From Nostoc sp. UHCC 0870 (GTDB lineage: Bacteria > Cyanobacteriota > Cyanobacteriia > Cyanobacteriales > Nostocaceae), in the NCBI RefSeq assembly GCF_022063185.1, contig NZ_CP091913.1, positions 4,937,141-5,001,140 of the forward strand: a DNA stretch of 64,000 bases, written 5' to 3'. The position numbers and the translations under genes are program-made. Shown piece after piece: positions 42,146-51,241 of the stretch. Under the pieces are notes generated by a model. The model ran no database searches. It saw nothing but the letters and a program-made list of their open reading frames with translations, and was not told where the DNA came from. The stretch's first letter is position 1, and every line of letters starts with the position of its first letter.

Positions 42146-43270
42146 GTGACTCCAACTGCTCAATCCACGGCAAGTGTGCGTCGCGTGGTATTTCCATTTA
42201 CGGCAATTGTAGGCCAGGAAGAAATGAAACTGGCTCTGCTGTTGAACGTGATTGATCCCAAAATCGGTGGTGTAATGATTATGGGCGATCGCGGCACAGG
42301 TAAAACCACAACTATCCGTGCGCTGGCTGACCTCTTACCAGAAATCCCCGTCGTTGTCAATGATCCTTTCAATAGTGACCCCAGCGACCCCGACCTGATG
42401 AGCGATGAAGTCCGCCAAAGGACAGGCCAAGGAGTCGAAATTCCTATAGAACTAAAAAAAGTTCAAATGGTAGACTTACCCCTAGGAGCTACAGAAGACC
42501 GGGTTTGCGGCACTATTGACATAGAGAAAGCTTTATCTGAAGGTGTGAAAGCCTTTGAACCAGGACTCTTAGCTAAAGCTAACCGGGGTATCCTCTACGT
42601 GGATGAGGTCAACTTGCTAGATGACCACCTAGTAGACGTACTCCTCGACTCTGCTGCTAGTGGCTGGAATACTGTAGAACGGGAAGGTATTTCTATTCGC
42701 CACCCAGCAAGATTTGTCTTGGTAGGTTCTGGTAATCCAGAAGAAGGTGAACTACGTCCCCAACTACTTGACCGCTTCGGAATGCACGCCGAAATTCATA
42801 CCGTCAAAGAACCAGCTTTGCGGGTGCAAATCGTAGAACAACGGTCAGAATTTGACCAAAATCCCCCAGTATTTCTAGAGCATCATAAAACTGAGCAAGA
42901 AGCACTGCAACAAAAAATTGTCAACGCTCAAAAGCTATTACCAGAAGTCAAACTGGACTATGACTCACGGGTGAAAATTTCTGAAGTTTGTTCAGAATTA
43001 GATGTAGACGGCTTGCGGGGTGATATCGTTACCAACCGAGCCGCCAAAGCCTTAGCAGCTTTTGAAGGTCGGACAGAAGTTACAATTGATGATATACGCC
43101 GCGTCATTACCTTATGTCTGCGTCACCGTCTGCGGAAAGACCCGCTAGAATCAATAGACTCTGGCTACAAAGTTGAAAAAGCTTTTGCACGTGTCTTTGG
43201 TGTAGAACTACCAGAAGATGACACTACCCAAAAAAATGGTACAGGTCAAATGAAGACAGGTGTCCGGTAA
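42146..43270 (+). CDS. chlI: Magnesium chelatase subunit I
   Basis: This 374-residue AAA+ ATPase starts at a GTG and drives Mg insertion into protoporphyrin IX together with ChlD and ChlH, the first committed step to chlorophyll. Walker A is GDRGTGKT (residues 47-54) and Walker B is GILYVDEVNLL. LVGSGNPEEGELRPQLLDRFG contains sensor 1 and the arginine finger. The insert VNDPFNSDPSDPDLMSDEVR is typical of ChlI. No chlD or chlH is adjacent. Confidence 0.97.
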   Translation: MTPTAQSTASVRRVVFPFTAIVGQEEMKLALLLNVIDPKIGGVMIMGDRGTGKTTTIRALADLLPEIPVVVNDPFNSDPSDPDLMSDEVRQRTGQGVEIPIELKKVQMVDLPLGATEDRVCGTIDIEKALSEGVKAFEPGLLAKANRGILYVDEVNLLDDHLVDVLLDSAASGWNTVEREGISIRHPARFVLVGSGNPEEGELRPQLLDRFGMHAEIHTVKEPALRVQIVEQRSEFDQNPPVFLEHHKTEQEALQQKIVNAQKLLPEVKLDYDSRVKISEVCSELDVDGLRGDIVTNRAAKALAAFEGRTEVTIDDIRRVITLCLRHRLRKDPLESIDSGYKVEKAFARVFGVELPEDDTTQKNGTGQMKTGVR

Positions 43271-43448
43271 TCATCCTCAGTGAACAGTGAACAGTGAACA
43301 GTGAGTGATAAATGATTTAACATTCCTGACTCAGTGACAAAAAGCTGTAGTAATTACTGTTCACTCACAATTCACAACCGGCTAAACGCCGAGCTACCGC
43401 TCTAAGCGCAGCCATGCCCGGAGGGCTTTACAGCACTCATAACTGTTT

Positions 43449-43745
43449 ATGAGATTTTGTCAATTTTGGTTAAACAGCTTCATTTTAGCTAGTCAATACA
43501 ACCCGCCTCGGTTTGTAGAGTTAGTAATGTTGATGCTAGCGATCGCTATGTTAAGCATTGCGATCATTGTACCAGCCGAACCCTATTTAGTGCTGGGCTT
43601 GAGTTTCGTAGTCGGCGCATCTATTTCTATATTAGTGCGAGAAGCGATCGCTCCCTCACCCCAAACCAGACTCACCCAACTCACAGCAATATTATTACTC
43701 CTCATCAGCTTCTACGGTTTCGCCGACTTAATCAACACTCTTTAG
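43449..43745 (+). CDS. Hypothetical membrane protein
   Basis: This 98-residue protein has three likely membrane segments: about residues 26-42 (LMLAIAMLSIAIIVP), 46-63 (YLVLGLSFVVGASISILV) and 77-95. It is not recognised. It follows chlI on the same strand after a repeat-rich 178-bp gap (tandem GTGAACA units near 43285). The start is taken as the first ATG. A link to chlorophyll synthesis is only positional. Confidence 0.6.
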   Translation: MRFCQFWLNSFILASQYNPPRFVELVMLMLAIAMLSIAIIVPAEPYLVLGLSFVVGASISILVREAIAPSPQTRLTQLTAILLLLISFYGFADLINTL

Positions 43746-43830
43746 CTAATCCAAAGTCAAAAGTCCAAAATCCATAGTGATAGTTATTCAACACTCACTA
43801 ATGACCAATGACCCCACTCCTAAGTCTTCA

Positions 43831-43868
43831 ATTTTGAATTTTGAATTTTGAATTTTGAATTTTGAATT
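43831..43868. repeat. ATTTTGA heptamer array
   Basis: Five head-to-tail ATTTTGA units and a partial one. The same unit occurs four times at 62433-62463. These are short tandemly repeated repetitive sequences as known from heterocyst-forming cyanobacteria. Confidence 0.9.
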
Positions 43869-43883
43869 GGAGAGAAGCGACTA

Positions 43884-44975
43884 TTAACCCCACCCTTCCA
43901 TTTCTACTAATTCCATACACAAATCATTAATTTGTTCTAAATCTGGTTGATGCGGTAAAGCTGATATTGCATAAACAGATTCCATTTGAGCCACTAAATC
44001 ATCTGCCATTTGCATCACCTGTTCATAAGAATATTCACCTTTGAGAATAGCTTTTAAGTCCTCAACATCACCTGCTATTCTCCTATCTACAATCACTTTT
44101 CCTGTTTGCAATATTTCTAACCCACTGCGTAGTAATCTAATGCAGTGCATCCCGTGTTTGAGGTCAAAACCTGACTTTCTTTCCATTTCCGCCCTAGCCG
44201 GATTTCTATTTTCTTGCCATGATATATAAGCCTTCCATTCTCTTAAGGCTATTTGATAGTTTTGACTTTTTTGTAATAAGCGAATAAAATCCTTCCGGCT
44301 ATTGGTTAATTTCTGGGTGTAATCCAAAACTTCATCAGGTAAAGTATATTGTTTTAGCACCCCCTTAAAATCAATATCAGCCGTGAGTAACTTATATAAT
44401 TCTTCAGCTTCTTCTAAAAATTCAATTCTGCCTCTAATTAAGATATAAAGGTACTCTAAAAAAGCATTTAACTCATCTTTAATCAAAGGTTCTTCATTTT
44501 CTATGCCAAAATCAGATGGTAGTGGTTTCTTTTGCGGCGGATGTAATAACCACTTACGATGAGTTTCCATCTTTTTGATTTGAGCAAAAGCATAGCCAGA
44601 ATAAGTATGTTTGACTTTCCTGCTCAAAAACAATTCTCTATGCTTAATTAAATGCTGACCAACTGATGTTAAAACAGGATAATTAGGCAACCACAGCAAT
44701 TCTAAAACATTAGGATTAGCCCCAGCTAATAAATGAAGGACTTTCTTTAATTCATAGATAACTGTGTCTTTATTACCATCAATAAAAGGAAAAATACCAG
44801 GTTCATCCCAACCAGCATCTTTTTGTTCTATGCGGTCAAATCCCAAATAATATCTTTTAGGTGCAATAAACACACCCCGAAAATCCCAGTCAGAATCAGG
44901 ACGATTTAACCCATAGCCGTGGCTACCTGCTAAACCAATGAAAATAGTTCTTTTTTCAACTTCTATTCTTTTCAT
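43884..44975 (-). CDS. Predicted nucleotidyltransferase (COG3541-like)
   Basis: This 363-residue protein has the polymerase-beta-type nucleotidyltransferase motif near its N-terminus: FIGLAGSHGYGLNRPDSDWDFRGVF (G-S...D-x-D, residues 12-36). A basic helical domain follows (KKMETHRKWLLHPPQKKPLPSDFG, GYAFAQIKKMETH). The family includes phage-encoded relatives and is predicted to act on RNA ends or tRNA-like substrates, but its role is not settled. It stands alone between heptamer repeats and a VapBC pair. Confidence 0.8.
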   Translation of the reverse strand: MKRIEVEKRTIFIGLAGSHGYGLNRPDSDWDFRGVFIAPKRYYLGFDRIEQKDAGWDEPGIFPFIDGNKDTVIYELKKVLHLLAGANPNVLELLWLPNYPVLTSVGQHLIKHRELFLSRKVKHTYSGYAFAQIKKMETHRKWLLHPPQKKPLPSDFGIENEEPLIKDELNAFLEYLYILIRGRIEFLEEAEELYKLLTADIDFKGVLKQYTLPDEVLDYTQKLTNSRKDFIRLLQKSQNYQIALREWKAYISWQENRNPARAEMERKSGFDLKHGMHCIRLLRSGLEILQTGKVIVDRRIAGDVEDLKAILKGEYSYEQVMQMADDLVAQMESVYAISALPHQPDLEQINDLCMELVEMEGWG

Positions 44976-45072
44976 ATGCTCAAATTAAATATATCTTAAA
45001 AATATGTTTATGTTGGGGTTCACTGCGTTCAACTCAACCTACTATTATGCTTGATTTTATCAGCAATTTATA

Positions 45073-45459
45073 CTACCAAATCCTTTGAACTGGATATGAA
45101 TCAAATACTGTATCTACACTTAATAAAGGTATTTCCTCAACTATTGACTGAGCTATCAAAATTCTATCAAAAGGGTCACGATGATGATTTTGTAAGCCTT
45201 CAAGAGCATAGATGTGATCCAACTCTATTGGCAATATTTTTAGCTTATTTACTTGCAGTTGAGTTTCAATTAAATTAGGTATCGATGATGGTAAATTGAG
45301 CTTGCCAATCTGATATTTAATTTGTAATTCCCAAACACTAGCTATACTAATGAACCAAGTATTGTTAGTATCTATTAATAGGCTTCTAACATTCTCAGAT
45401 AGTTTTTTAGTGTTTCCTACTGACCAAATAAATACGTGAGTGTCTAACAGTAATTTCAT
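45073..45459 (-). CDS. vapC: VapC-type PIN toxin
   Basis: This 128-residue protein begins MKLLLDTHVFIWSVGNTKKL. It continues with FISIASVWELQIKYQIGKL and HHRDPFDRILIAQSIVEEIPLLSVDTVFDSYPVQRIW. All the PIN acids are present. It overlaps the upstream antitoxin by 4 bases (ATGA). It is related to but clearly different from the VapC at 40555, so the two pairs were probably acquired separately. Confidence 0.92.
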   Translation of the reverse strand: MKLLLDTHVFIWSVGNTKKLSENVRSLLIDTNNTWFISIASVWELQIKYQIGKLNLPSSIPNLIETQLQVNKLKILPIELDHIYALEGLQNHHRDPFDRILIAQSIVEEIPLLSVDTVFDSYPVQRIW

Positions 45460-45701
45460 ACCTCACCTTCACCCATCCAGAATTCGTCCGGTAAAGGGTC
45501 ATTAAAATCATCACTCATCCAAATCTCACCTTCACTTAAACCCAGTACCCGTTTCTCAGGTATTTCTTGAGTTTCTTCAGGGAGAGCATACTTTTGTGCT
45601 AAAAATTCTACAAAATCTAACACCTGCTGTTGCTGTTCCGGTGCTAGGGTTTGCAACTTGGAAATTAATTCTGAGGTGGTATCTACAACTTGAGCAGTCA
45701 T
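45456..45701 (-). CDS. DUF2281-type antitoxin
   Basis: This 81-residue protein opens with DTTSELISKLQTLAPEQQQQVLDFVEFLAQKY, the DUF2281 helical pattern. Its acidic end (GEIWMSDDFNDPLPDEFWMGEGEV) is suited to binding the VapC toxin. It is translationally coupled to vapC downstream. It probably represses the operon as a dimer. Confidence 0.88.
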   Translation of the reverse strand: MTAQVVDTTSELISKLQTLAPEQQQQVLDFVEFLAQKYALPEETQEIPEKRVLGLSEGEIWMSDDFNDPLPDEFWMGEGEV

Positions 45702-46124
45702 CTCACCTTCTCCTTGAGAGTCTCTGATTTTATATTAGTGGTTTATGTCAGGCGATCGCGTTCCGCCCAGCGTAGTCAGCCCCACCATAGGCCGCACTTA
45801 CTAGCCAGTGCTATATAAAGAGAAAATCTGAGTCAGGAGATATCTTGGCTCAGATTTGTTGGTGCTGTTCTGTGTCCCTACTAACTACATCAAGCATTTT
45901 AATGATTTCGTAAATTCTGGCTAAAATTTTCCCTAAATTCTCCATTTTGAATTTTTACCAAAAACAGCCAACATTTATCAAAGATAAATTGACTTAGCAC
46001 TAGCTAATAGAATATGATTTTAGATTGTCTGTCTCATTCCTGCTCGGATCAGGTAGACACCATGCAAACGCTGACAAAATTATTTTCAGTCAGCTACCTG
46101 TACGGCAACCTCAAGGACAATTTA
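45702..46124. other. Spacer and leader upstream of rplU
   Basis: No gene is seen. The region contains a GCGATCGC site near 45753 and an imperfect AAATTTT/AAATTC-rich stretch around 45925-45955. The rplU leader probably starts in the right part. No known L21 leader motif could be confirmed by eye. Confidence 0.5.
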
Positions 46125-46520
46125 ATGACCTACGCGATTATTGAAACTGGCGGCAAACAAATTAAAGTTGAGCCAGGTCGTTTTTACGATATTGAACTGC
46201 TCGCTGTCGAGCCAGATGAAAAAGTTACAATAGATGCAGTCTTACTAGTACAGCATGACGGCGAAGTCAGCATTGGACAGCCTTTAGTCTCAGGTGCAAC
46301 AGTGGAAGGTACTGTAATGCGCCATCTGAGAGGCCGCAAAGTCCTGGTTTACAAAATGAAGCCCAAAAAGAAAACCCGTAAAAAACGGGGGCATCGCCAG
46401 GAAATTACTAGACTGATGATTGATTCCATTACCATTAACGGTACAGTCTTCACTGCTCCAGCAGAAGTTGCTGCTGAAGTTGTGGAGGAAGTTGCTGTTG
46501 AAGTTGTGGCTGCTGAATAA
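46125..46520 (+). CDS. rplU: Ribosomal protein L21
   Basis: The start taken is the ATG at 46125 (MTYAIIETGGKQIKVEPGRFYDIE), giving 131 residues. The longer frame from 46014 has no family support. Typical L21 signs are GGKQ(I/Y)KV, VLLVQHDGEVSIGQPLV and VLVYKMKPKKKTRKKRGHRQ. A Val/Ala/Glu-rich extension of about 20 residues follows the usual end, as in many cyanobacteria. rpmA follows after 32 bp. Confidence 0.97.
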   Translation: MTYAIIETGGKQIKVEPGRFYDIELLAVEPDEKVTIDAVLLVQHDGEVSIGQPLVSGATVEGTVMRHLRGRKVLVYKMKPKKKTRKKRGHRQEITRLMIDSITINGTVFTAPAEVAAEVVEEVAVEVVAAE

Positions 46521-46552
46521 TAGTCAAGAATAAGCAATAAAAAAAGGAATTT

Positions 46553-46837
46553 ATGGCTCATAAGAAAGGTACGGGTAGTACGCGTAACGGACGCGATTCT
46601 AATGCTCAACGTCTAGGTGTGAAACGGTTTGGTGGACAGGTTGTAATTGCGGGAAATATCCTCGTGCGTCAACGTGGTACTAAGTTTCATCCTGGTAATA
46701 ATGTTGGTATTGGCAAAGATGATACTTTGTTCGCCTTGGTTGATGGTGTAGTCACCTTTGAAAGAAAGGGTAAATCCCGCAAAAAGGTCAGCGTTTATCC
46801 AGCAGTTGCAGCAGAAGCAGTAGCAGTAGCTAGCTAA
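46553..46837 (+). CDS. rpmA: Ribosomal protein L27
   Basis: This 94-residue protein starts MAHKKGTGSTRNGRDSNAQRLGVKRFGGQ, the standard start of L27 that reaches the peptidyl-transferase centre. HPGNNVGIGKDDTLFALVDGVV is the family core. The C-terminus has an Ala/Val tail. A hairpin (TTACCTTGGGCAT / ATGCCCAAGGTAA, about 46841-46867) just after the stop should end the rplU-rpmA transcript. Confidence 0.98.
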   Translation: MAHKKGTGSTRNGRDSNAQRLGVKRFGGQVVIAGNILVRQRGTKFHPGNNVGIGKDDTLFALVDGVVTFERKGKSRKKVSVYPAVAAEAVAVAS

Positions 46838-46840
46838 AAT

Positions 46841-46867
46841 TTACCTTGGGCATTAATGCCCAAGGTA
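46841..46867. terminator. Terminator after rpmA
   Basis: A near-perfect palindrome TTACCTTGGGCAT / ATGCCCAAGGTAA is followed by TATTTTC. It lies between the convergent rpmA and the membrane-protein gene at 46903, so it may work in both directions. Confidence 0.85.
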
Positions 46868-46902
46868 ATATTTTCAAGGTTGTAAATTTTGACGCAGAAA
46901 GG

Positions 46903-47364
46903 CTACCACCATAACTGCTGTATAACTACTGTATGTATTATTCCGCCTAAACCAACACCTGCAATTGAAAAAATAGATGTAACCATAAAAGCTTGTCCTT
47001 CTTTGAAACCGGCTGATTGAAAGTCAATTCTCGCAAGAATGGCAGAGGAAATAATCAGCAAAGTATCAAGAAATACTCTAAACCAGGCAAGCATCATAAA
47101 AAATAAAAATGCTCCCAATATAGTAGCTACGAAGGTCTTAGTATTTGAACCAAGTAAAATACTAGAGTATTTAGCTAAGGTTGAATAAGGAGCAGTTAAA
47201 GTGCCTACCAAAAGTAGCAAACTCAGCACAACCACAAGCCAAACAAACCAGGGAGCTTTTGTATCAGATAATGCCCAACCCAAGGTACTATAGCTAAGAA
47301 GTAATAGCCCCAAAGCTATCCAGGGAATTCGGTTGAAGATTGACATGGGTTGGTAAATTGTCAA
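46903..47364 (-). CDS. Hypothetical four-helix membrane protein
   Basis: This 153-residue protein has four hydrophobic segments, about residues 14-31, 39-58, 80-105 and 128-150. It is of the type found in many filamentous cyanobacteria but of unknown function. The start could also be Met7 (MSIFNRIPW). It converges with rpmA. No motif beyond the membrane pattern is visible. Confidence 0.7.
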   Translation of the reverse strand: MTIYQPMSIFNRIPWIALGLLLLSYSTLGWALSDTKAPWFVWLVVVLSLLLLVGTLTAPYSTLAKYSSILLGSNTKTFVATILGAFLFFMMLAWFRVFLDTLLIISSAILARIDFQSAGFKEGQAFMVTSIFSIAGVGLGGIIHTVVIQQLWW

Positions 47365-47741
47365 AGTTACTCGGTCTAAATCAGTCCTTGACCCACCGAA
47401 GAGTTCCTAATTTGTATCATGGCTTGCTCACATTGAAAGCATTTGTATTAATGATGAGAGCCTTTAGGTAGTTAATCTGAGTCCAAGTCCTAAGCTATTG
47501 GGTATAGCCAAATTTATCTCCAGATAAAGCTTAACCGATCAGGATATATTGTGGTACTAATAGCTTAGACTATAAGCTTATCATCCCATTTATTCTAGAT
47601 ACAACCAATAGATTTTCGTTCTCTGGCAAGAAGTTCACCAAATTTTTGCAGAGAATTACGGTAAAAACTAGTTAAATTTTTACGTAAACATTTGTAAACT
47701 ATTATCAGCAGAGTAGCCAAGTATCACATCTTGTTTAAGGA
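47365..47741. other. Divergent spacer upstream of cruF
   Basis: 377 bases without coding potential. AAGCTTA/TAAGCTT-type short palindromes occur near 47527-47580. The cruF promoter must be here. No known RNA element is seen. Confidence 0.5.
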
Positions 47742-48656
47742 ATGATCATGAAACAGCTTGTTATCGTTGAGCGCGTATGCCTAATTGGTCATATTGTGTC
47801 AATGGTTTTTGGATTGGTAGGGATACTACTAGTTGTACCTAATGCCGAAGTCCTTTTTCATCTATCTGAGATAGGACAAACAGCCATGCAGTGGAGTATG
47901 GCGGGAGGTGGAGTAGTCTACATGATTTTAGGTGCAGCAGCTGTATTTTTGTATGCCTTACGGACATTAGGTTTAGGTCGTACTTTGGGGTTTATGCTGC
48001 CTGCGGTATTAATTTCCTTAACCAGTGAACTTCTAGGAACTAGTACAGGTTTTCCTTTTGGTCACTACAGTTATTTAAGTGGCTTAGGGTATAAAATTGC
48101 GGGGTTAGTGCCATTTACTATTCCCTTGTCATGGTTTTATGTGGGCTGTGCTGCCTATCTGTTGGGACGTGCTGGTTTAGCCGTGGACAAAAAGCCTAGT
48201 TTGTTACGTCATGCTGGTGCGATCGTTTTGGGTGCTTTGCTGCTAACTTCCTGGGATTTTGTACTTGACCCAGCGATGAGCCAAACTGCTTTACCCTTCT
48301 GGTATTGGCAACAACCAGGTGCGTTCTTTGGAATGCCCTATCAAAACTTTGCTGGTTGGATGGGTACAGGTGCGGTATTTATGATTGTGGCTGCATTGTT
48401 GTGGAGAAATAACCCCATTCAATTTGAGCGATCGCAGTTAAATTTCCCCCTAGCTATCTATTTAAGCAACTTTGGTTTTGCAACTGTAATGAGTTTAGCT
48501 GCTGGCTTTTCTATTCCCGTATTATTGGGTTTAGTCTTAGGTGTAGCCCCAGCCTTGTTGCTATGGTGGAAAGCTACAGCTTCTCCATCCCAAATCGCTG
48601 TTGAAGCAGTCACCAATGAAATCTCCGTGGCTAGCGTTAAAGTGGCGTTGAAGTAA
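47742..48656 (+). CDS. cruF: Carotenoid 1',2'-hydratase CruF
   Basis: This 304-residue integral membrane protein of the CruF/CrtC-like family adds water to the psi-end of gamma-carotene on the way to myxol. Family signs are LLGTSTGFPFGHYSYLSGLGYKIAGLVPFTIPLSWFY, TSWDFVLDPAMSQ and FFGMPYQNFAGW. About seven membrane segments are present. Translation can start at Met1 or Met3 (MIMKQL). The glycosyltransferase gene cruG follows 110 bp downstream on the same strand, which strongly supports the call. Confidence 0.93.
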   Translation: MIMKQLVIVERVCLIGHIVSMVFGLVGILLVVPNAEVLFHLSEIGQTAMQWSMAGGGVVYMILGAAAVFLYALRTLGLGRTLGFMLPAVLISLTSELLGTSTGFPFGHYSYLSGLGYKIAGLVPFTIPLSWFYVGCAAYLLGRAGLAVDKKPSLLRHAGAIVLGALLLTSWDFVLDPAMSQTALPFWYWQQPGAFFGMPYQNFAGWMGTGAVFMIVAALLWRNNPIQFERSQLNFPLAIYLSNFGFATVMSLAAGFSIPVLLGLVLGVAPALLLWWKATASPSQIAVEAVTNEISVASVKVALK

Positions 48657-48766
48657 CCGTGTGAATTAGGTATTGGGGAATAGGGAATAGGATTTGACTT
48701 TTTTCTGCCCGATACCCAATGCCCAATTCAAGCGAAAATAAATCTTTGTTATAGTAACGATTCCAA

Positions 48767-49981
48767 TTGCACCATATTTTTACTGTGGACAACGCTTTGA
48801 TTATAGAAAGCTCCGTATCGCTATTGTTCCTACTTATCCAAGTACCTGCGACAGCGATACTGCTTTCGCGTCTGGTCAAAGGGCCAAGACGCAATCCCCC
48901 CATTCAACCCCAACAACCAACACCGGAAATTTTGGGTAGTGTTAGCGTTGTCGTCCCTACACTGAATGAAGCACTGCGAATTAGTCCCTTATTAGCTGGT
49001 TTGAGTCAGCAGAGTTACGAAGTTCGAGAAATTATTGTCGTAGATAGTAAATCCCAAGATGGGACTCCCGATTTAGTAAAAGCTGCACAGCAAAAAGACC
49101 CCCGTTTTCGGTTAATTAATGATGACCCTCTACCTGCTAATTGGGTGGGTCGTCCTTGGGCATTGCATAATGGATTTTTGTATAGCTCAGAAGATAGTCA
49201 ATGGTTTTTAGGGATGGATGCTGATACACAACCGCATCCTAGCTTAGTAGCTGGCTTAGTGAAAACAGCAGTAGCACAGGGTTACGACTTAGTTTCTCTC
49301 TCGCCTCAGTTTATCCTCAAGTATCCCGGAGAATGTTGGCTGCAACCGGCACTTTTAATGACTTTGCTTTATCGCTTTGACCCGGCGGGAATCACCACAG
49401 AGCAACCAGAGAGAGTCATGGCCAATGGACAGTGCTTTTTATGTAGGCGGTCTGTATTGGCTGCTGTAGGTGGTTATAGCAGTGCTAGCAGTTCTTTTTG
49501 TGATGATGTGACCTTAGCACGCTACATTGCCGCTCAAGGCTTTAAGGTAGGCTTTTTAGATGGTGCAAAGGTTTTCAAAGTCAGGATGTATGAGGGAGCG
49601 TTAGAAACTTGGAAGGAATGGGGGCGAAGTCTCGACCTCAAAGATGCTTCACCTACTGCTCAAGTTTGGGGAGACTTATGGTTGTTGTCGTCAGTTCAGG
49701 GTTTACCCCTATTAATTTTATTGGGTTACTTCTTACTTGGGTTACTGCTTCCCCTAGCTGGGACATTGCCTTTACTGTGCCTATTGGGATTGAATTTATT
49801 CTTGGTGGTGATTCGCTTTGCCATGTTACTAGCGATCGCACCTTCTTATGATTTTAAAAATGCTCAAGGTGGCTGGCTATTTTGGCTTTCTCCCTTAGCT
49901 GATCCCTTAGCAGTGCTGCGAATTTTCTTATCTGCGTTGCGCCAGCCTAAAGAGTGGCGGGGTAGGAAATACGGTGAGTAG
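48767..49981 (+). CDS. cruG: Carotenoid 2'-O-glycosyltransferase CruG
   Basis: This GT2-type membrane glycosyltransferase attaches a sugar to the 2'-hydroxyl of myxol. It opens with a membrane helix. VSVVVPTLNEALRISPLL, IIVVDSKSQDGTPDLV and MDADTQPHPS give the GT-A fold with the DxD-type motif. LARYIAAQGF and WKEWGRSLDLKD are later signs. Membrane helices close the C-terminal end. The reading frame can start at a TTG (48767) or at a GTG (48785); neither has a strong ribosome site. Confidence 0.9.
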   Translation: MHHIFTVDNALIIESSVSLLFLLIQVPATAILLSRLVKGPRRNPPIQPQQPTPEILGSVSVVVPTLNEALRISPLLAGLSQQSYEVREIIVVDSKSQDGTPDLVKAAQQKDPRFRLINDDPLPANWVGRPWALHNGFLYSSEDSQWFLGMDADTQPHPSLVAGLVKTAVAQGYDLVSLSPQFILKYPGECWLQPALLMTLLYRFDPAGITTEQPERVMANGQCFLCRRSVLAAVGGYSSASSSFCDDVTLARYIAAQGFKVGFLDGAKVFKVRMYEGALETWKEWGRSLDLKDASPTAQVWGDLWLLSSVQGLPLLILLGYFLLGLLLPLAGTLPLLCLLGLNLFLVVIRFAMLLAIAPSYDFKNAQGGWLFWLSPLADPLAVLRIFLSALRQPKEWRGRKYGE

Positions 49982-50368
49982 TGGTGAGTGCTGAGTTATG
50001 AGTGCTGAGTGCTGAGTGCTGTTAGCGGTAGCGCGGCGTTTAGCCGGTGCTGAGTGCTGAGTCATGAGTTTAAATAATTGGGCATCATGTTTTCTGACTT
50101 TTCACATTATGTGGAAAGTCATATCAGGTTTTGTGCCACCGGGTTTCAGCAGTATTTGTATGCACAGGATGTAGCAGTTTAACAATTTATAATCTCTCCA
50201 AAGCAAGATTATAAAAATAAAAATATCAGTATTTATATAAATATAGAGAGCGCAATTTTTTGCCAAAAATATCTAAAATTTCACAATCTTAAAGTGAGTT
50301 TTTTAGTCTATGGTTGACTAAAATTAAAACATTAAGATTATTTTTAGCTGTTTACCCAAATAAAAAAA
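49982..50368. repeat. Repeat-rich spacer with GAGTGCT units
   Basis: The left part (49978-50070) holds several GAGTGCT/GTGCTGA units interrupted by a small GC-rich palindrome near 50022-50045. The remainder is AT-rich and should hold the promoter of the next gene. No gene is seen. Confidence 0.65.
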
Positions 50369-51241
50369 ATGAGGTTTAGAGATTGGGCAACTAGGGTAAT
50401 ATTAATTTCTCTAGTGTTTTTAGCCTTGAGTGTGGCACTGTTGATTGGGGAAGCAAATAAACTAAAAACGAATACAACAACATCAGAGCCGGCAGCGATC
50501 GCCTGGAGTCCATACCCCCAAGCCAAATTACAATCTGATCAGATCATACAGGAAAAATCTCAAAATCTGCTCAAATCTCCTAAAAATAATGGTCAGAGTA
50601 GATTTAGATATCACACCACAGAGGCTTTTAGCAAATATAAGCCTCGATATTTAGTGGCGGCGGTGCATCCTAGCAATTATGGAGAAAGGTATATTCAAGA
50701 TGCTAATGGCGTACCTTTAAATAATCAGCCAATTATTGTTATTCACGAAACTAGTAATAGCGCATCCAGCGCGGTAAATTTTTTTCAAACACCCCATGAA
50801 GATGAAAATATGCAAGCGAGTTACCACGCCATCATTACATTAGATGGAAGTGTGATTTATCTTGTCCCTCCCCAATATCGAGCTTTTGGTGCAGGTAACT
50901 CCGTTTTTGAGGGGTTAGATGGGGCTGAAACCGTCGAGACTAACGCTAATTTACCGCCATCTGTGAATAATTTTGCTTACCATGTGTCCTTAGAAACACC
51001 ACCAGACGGCCGCGGGAATAATTTCTTAAAATCTCATAGTGGCTATACAGAAGCCCAATATCATTCTTTAGCTTGGTTAATTGCTCAAAGTCAAGTTCCA
51101 GGCGATCGCATCACTACCCATAAAGCCGTAGACCGTTCTGGAGAAAGAGTTGACCCTTTAAGTTTTGATTTTGATAAGTTTAGGGGTTTACTCGATACCT
51201 ATCGTCAGGTTAATCCAGTCTATTCAGCATTGCCACAATAG
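50369..51241 (+). CDS. Periplasmic N-acetylmuramoyl-L-alanine amidase (Amidase_2)
   Basis: This 290-residue protein has a signal anchor (residues 8-27, TRVILISLVFLALSVALLIG) and a low-complexity linker to about residue 80. The amidase domain has zinc-ligand patterns in IIVIHETSNSASS, MQASYHAII and DRITTHKAVDRSGERVDPLSFD. It should cleave the amide between muramic acid and the stem peptide. It overlaps the 3' end of the convergent recJ by 32 bp. Confidence 0.9.
   Translation: MRFRDWATRVILISLVFLALSVALLIGEANKLKTNTTTSEPAAIAWSPYPQAKLQSDQIIQEKSQNLLKSPKNNGQSRFRYHTTEAFSKYKPRYLVAAVHPSNYGERYIQDANGVPLNNQPIIVIHETSNSASSAVNFFQTPHEDENMQASYHAIITLDGSVIYLVPPQYRAFGAGNSVFEGLDGAETVETNANLPPSVNNFAYHVSLETPPDGRGNNFLKSHSGYTEAQYHSLAWLIAQSQVPGDRITTHKAVDRSGERVDPLSFDFDKFRGLLDTYRQVNPVYSALPQ

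Noticed and set aside
45051..45278. A 75-codon + strand frame
   Set aside because: It is the reverse of the vapC gene at 45073-45459.
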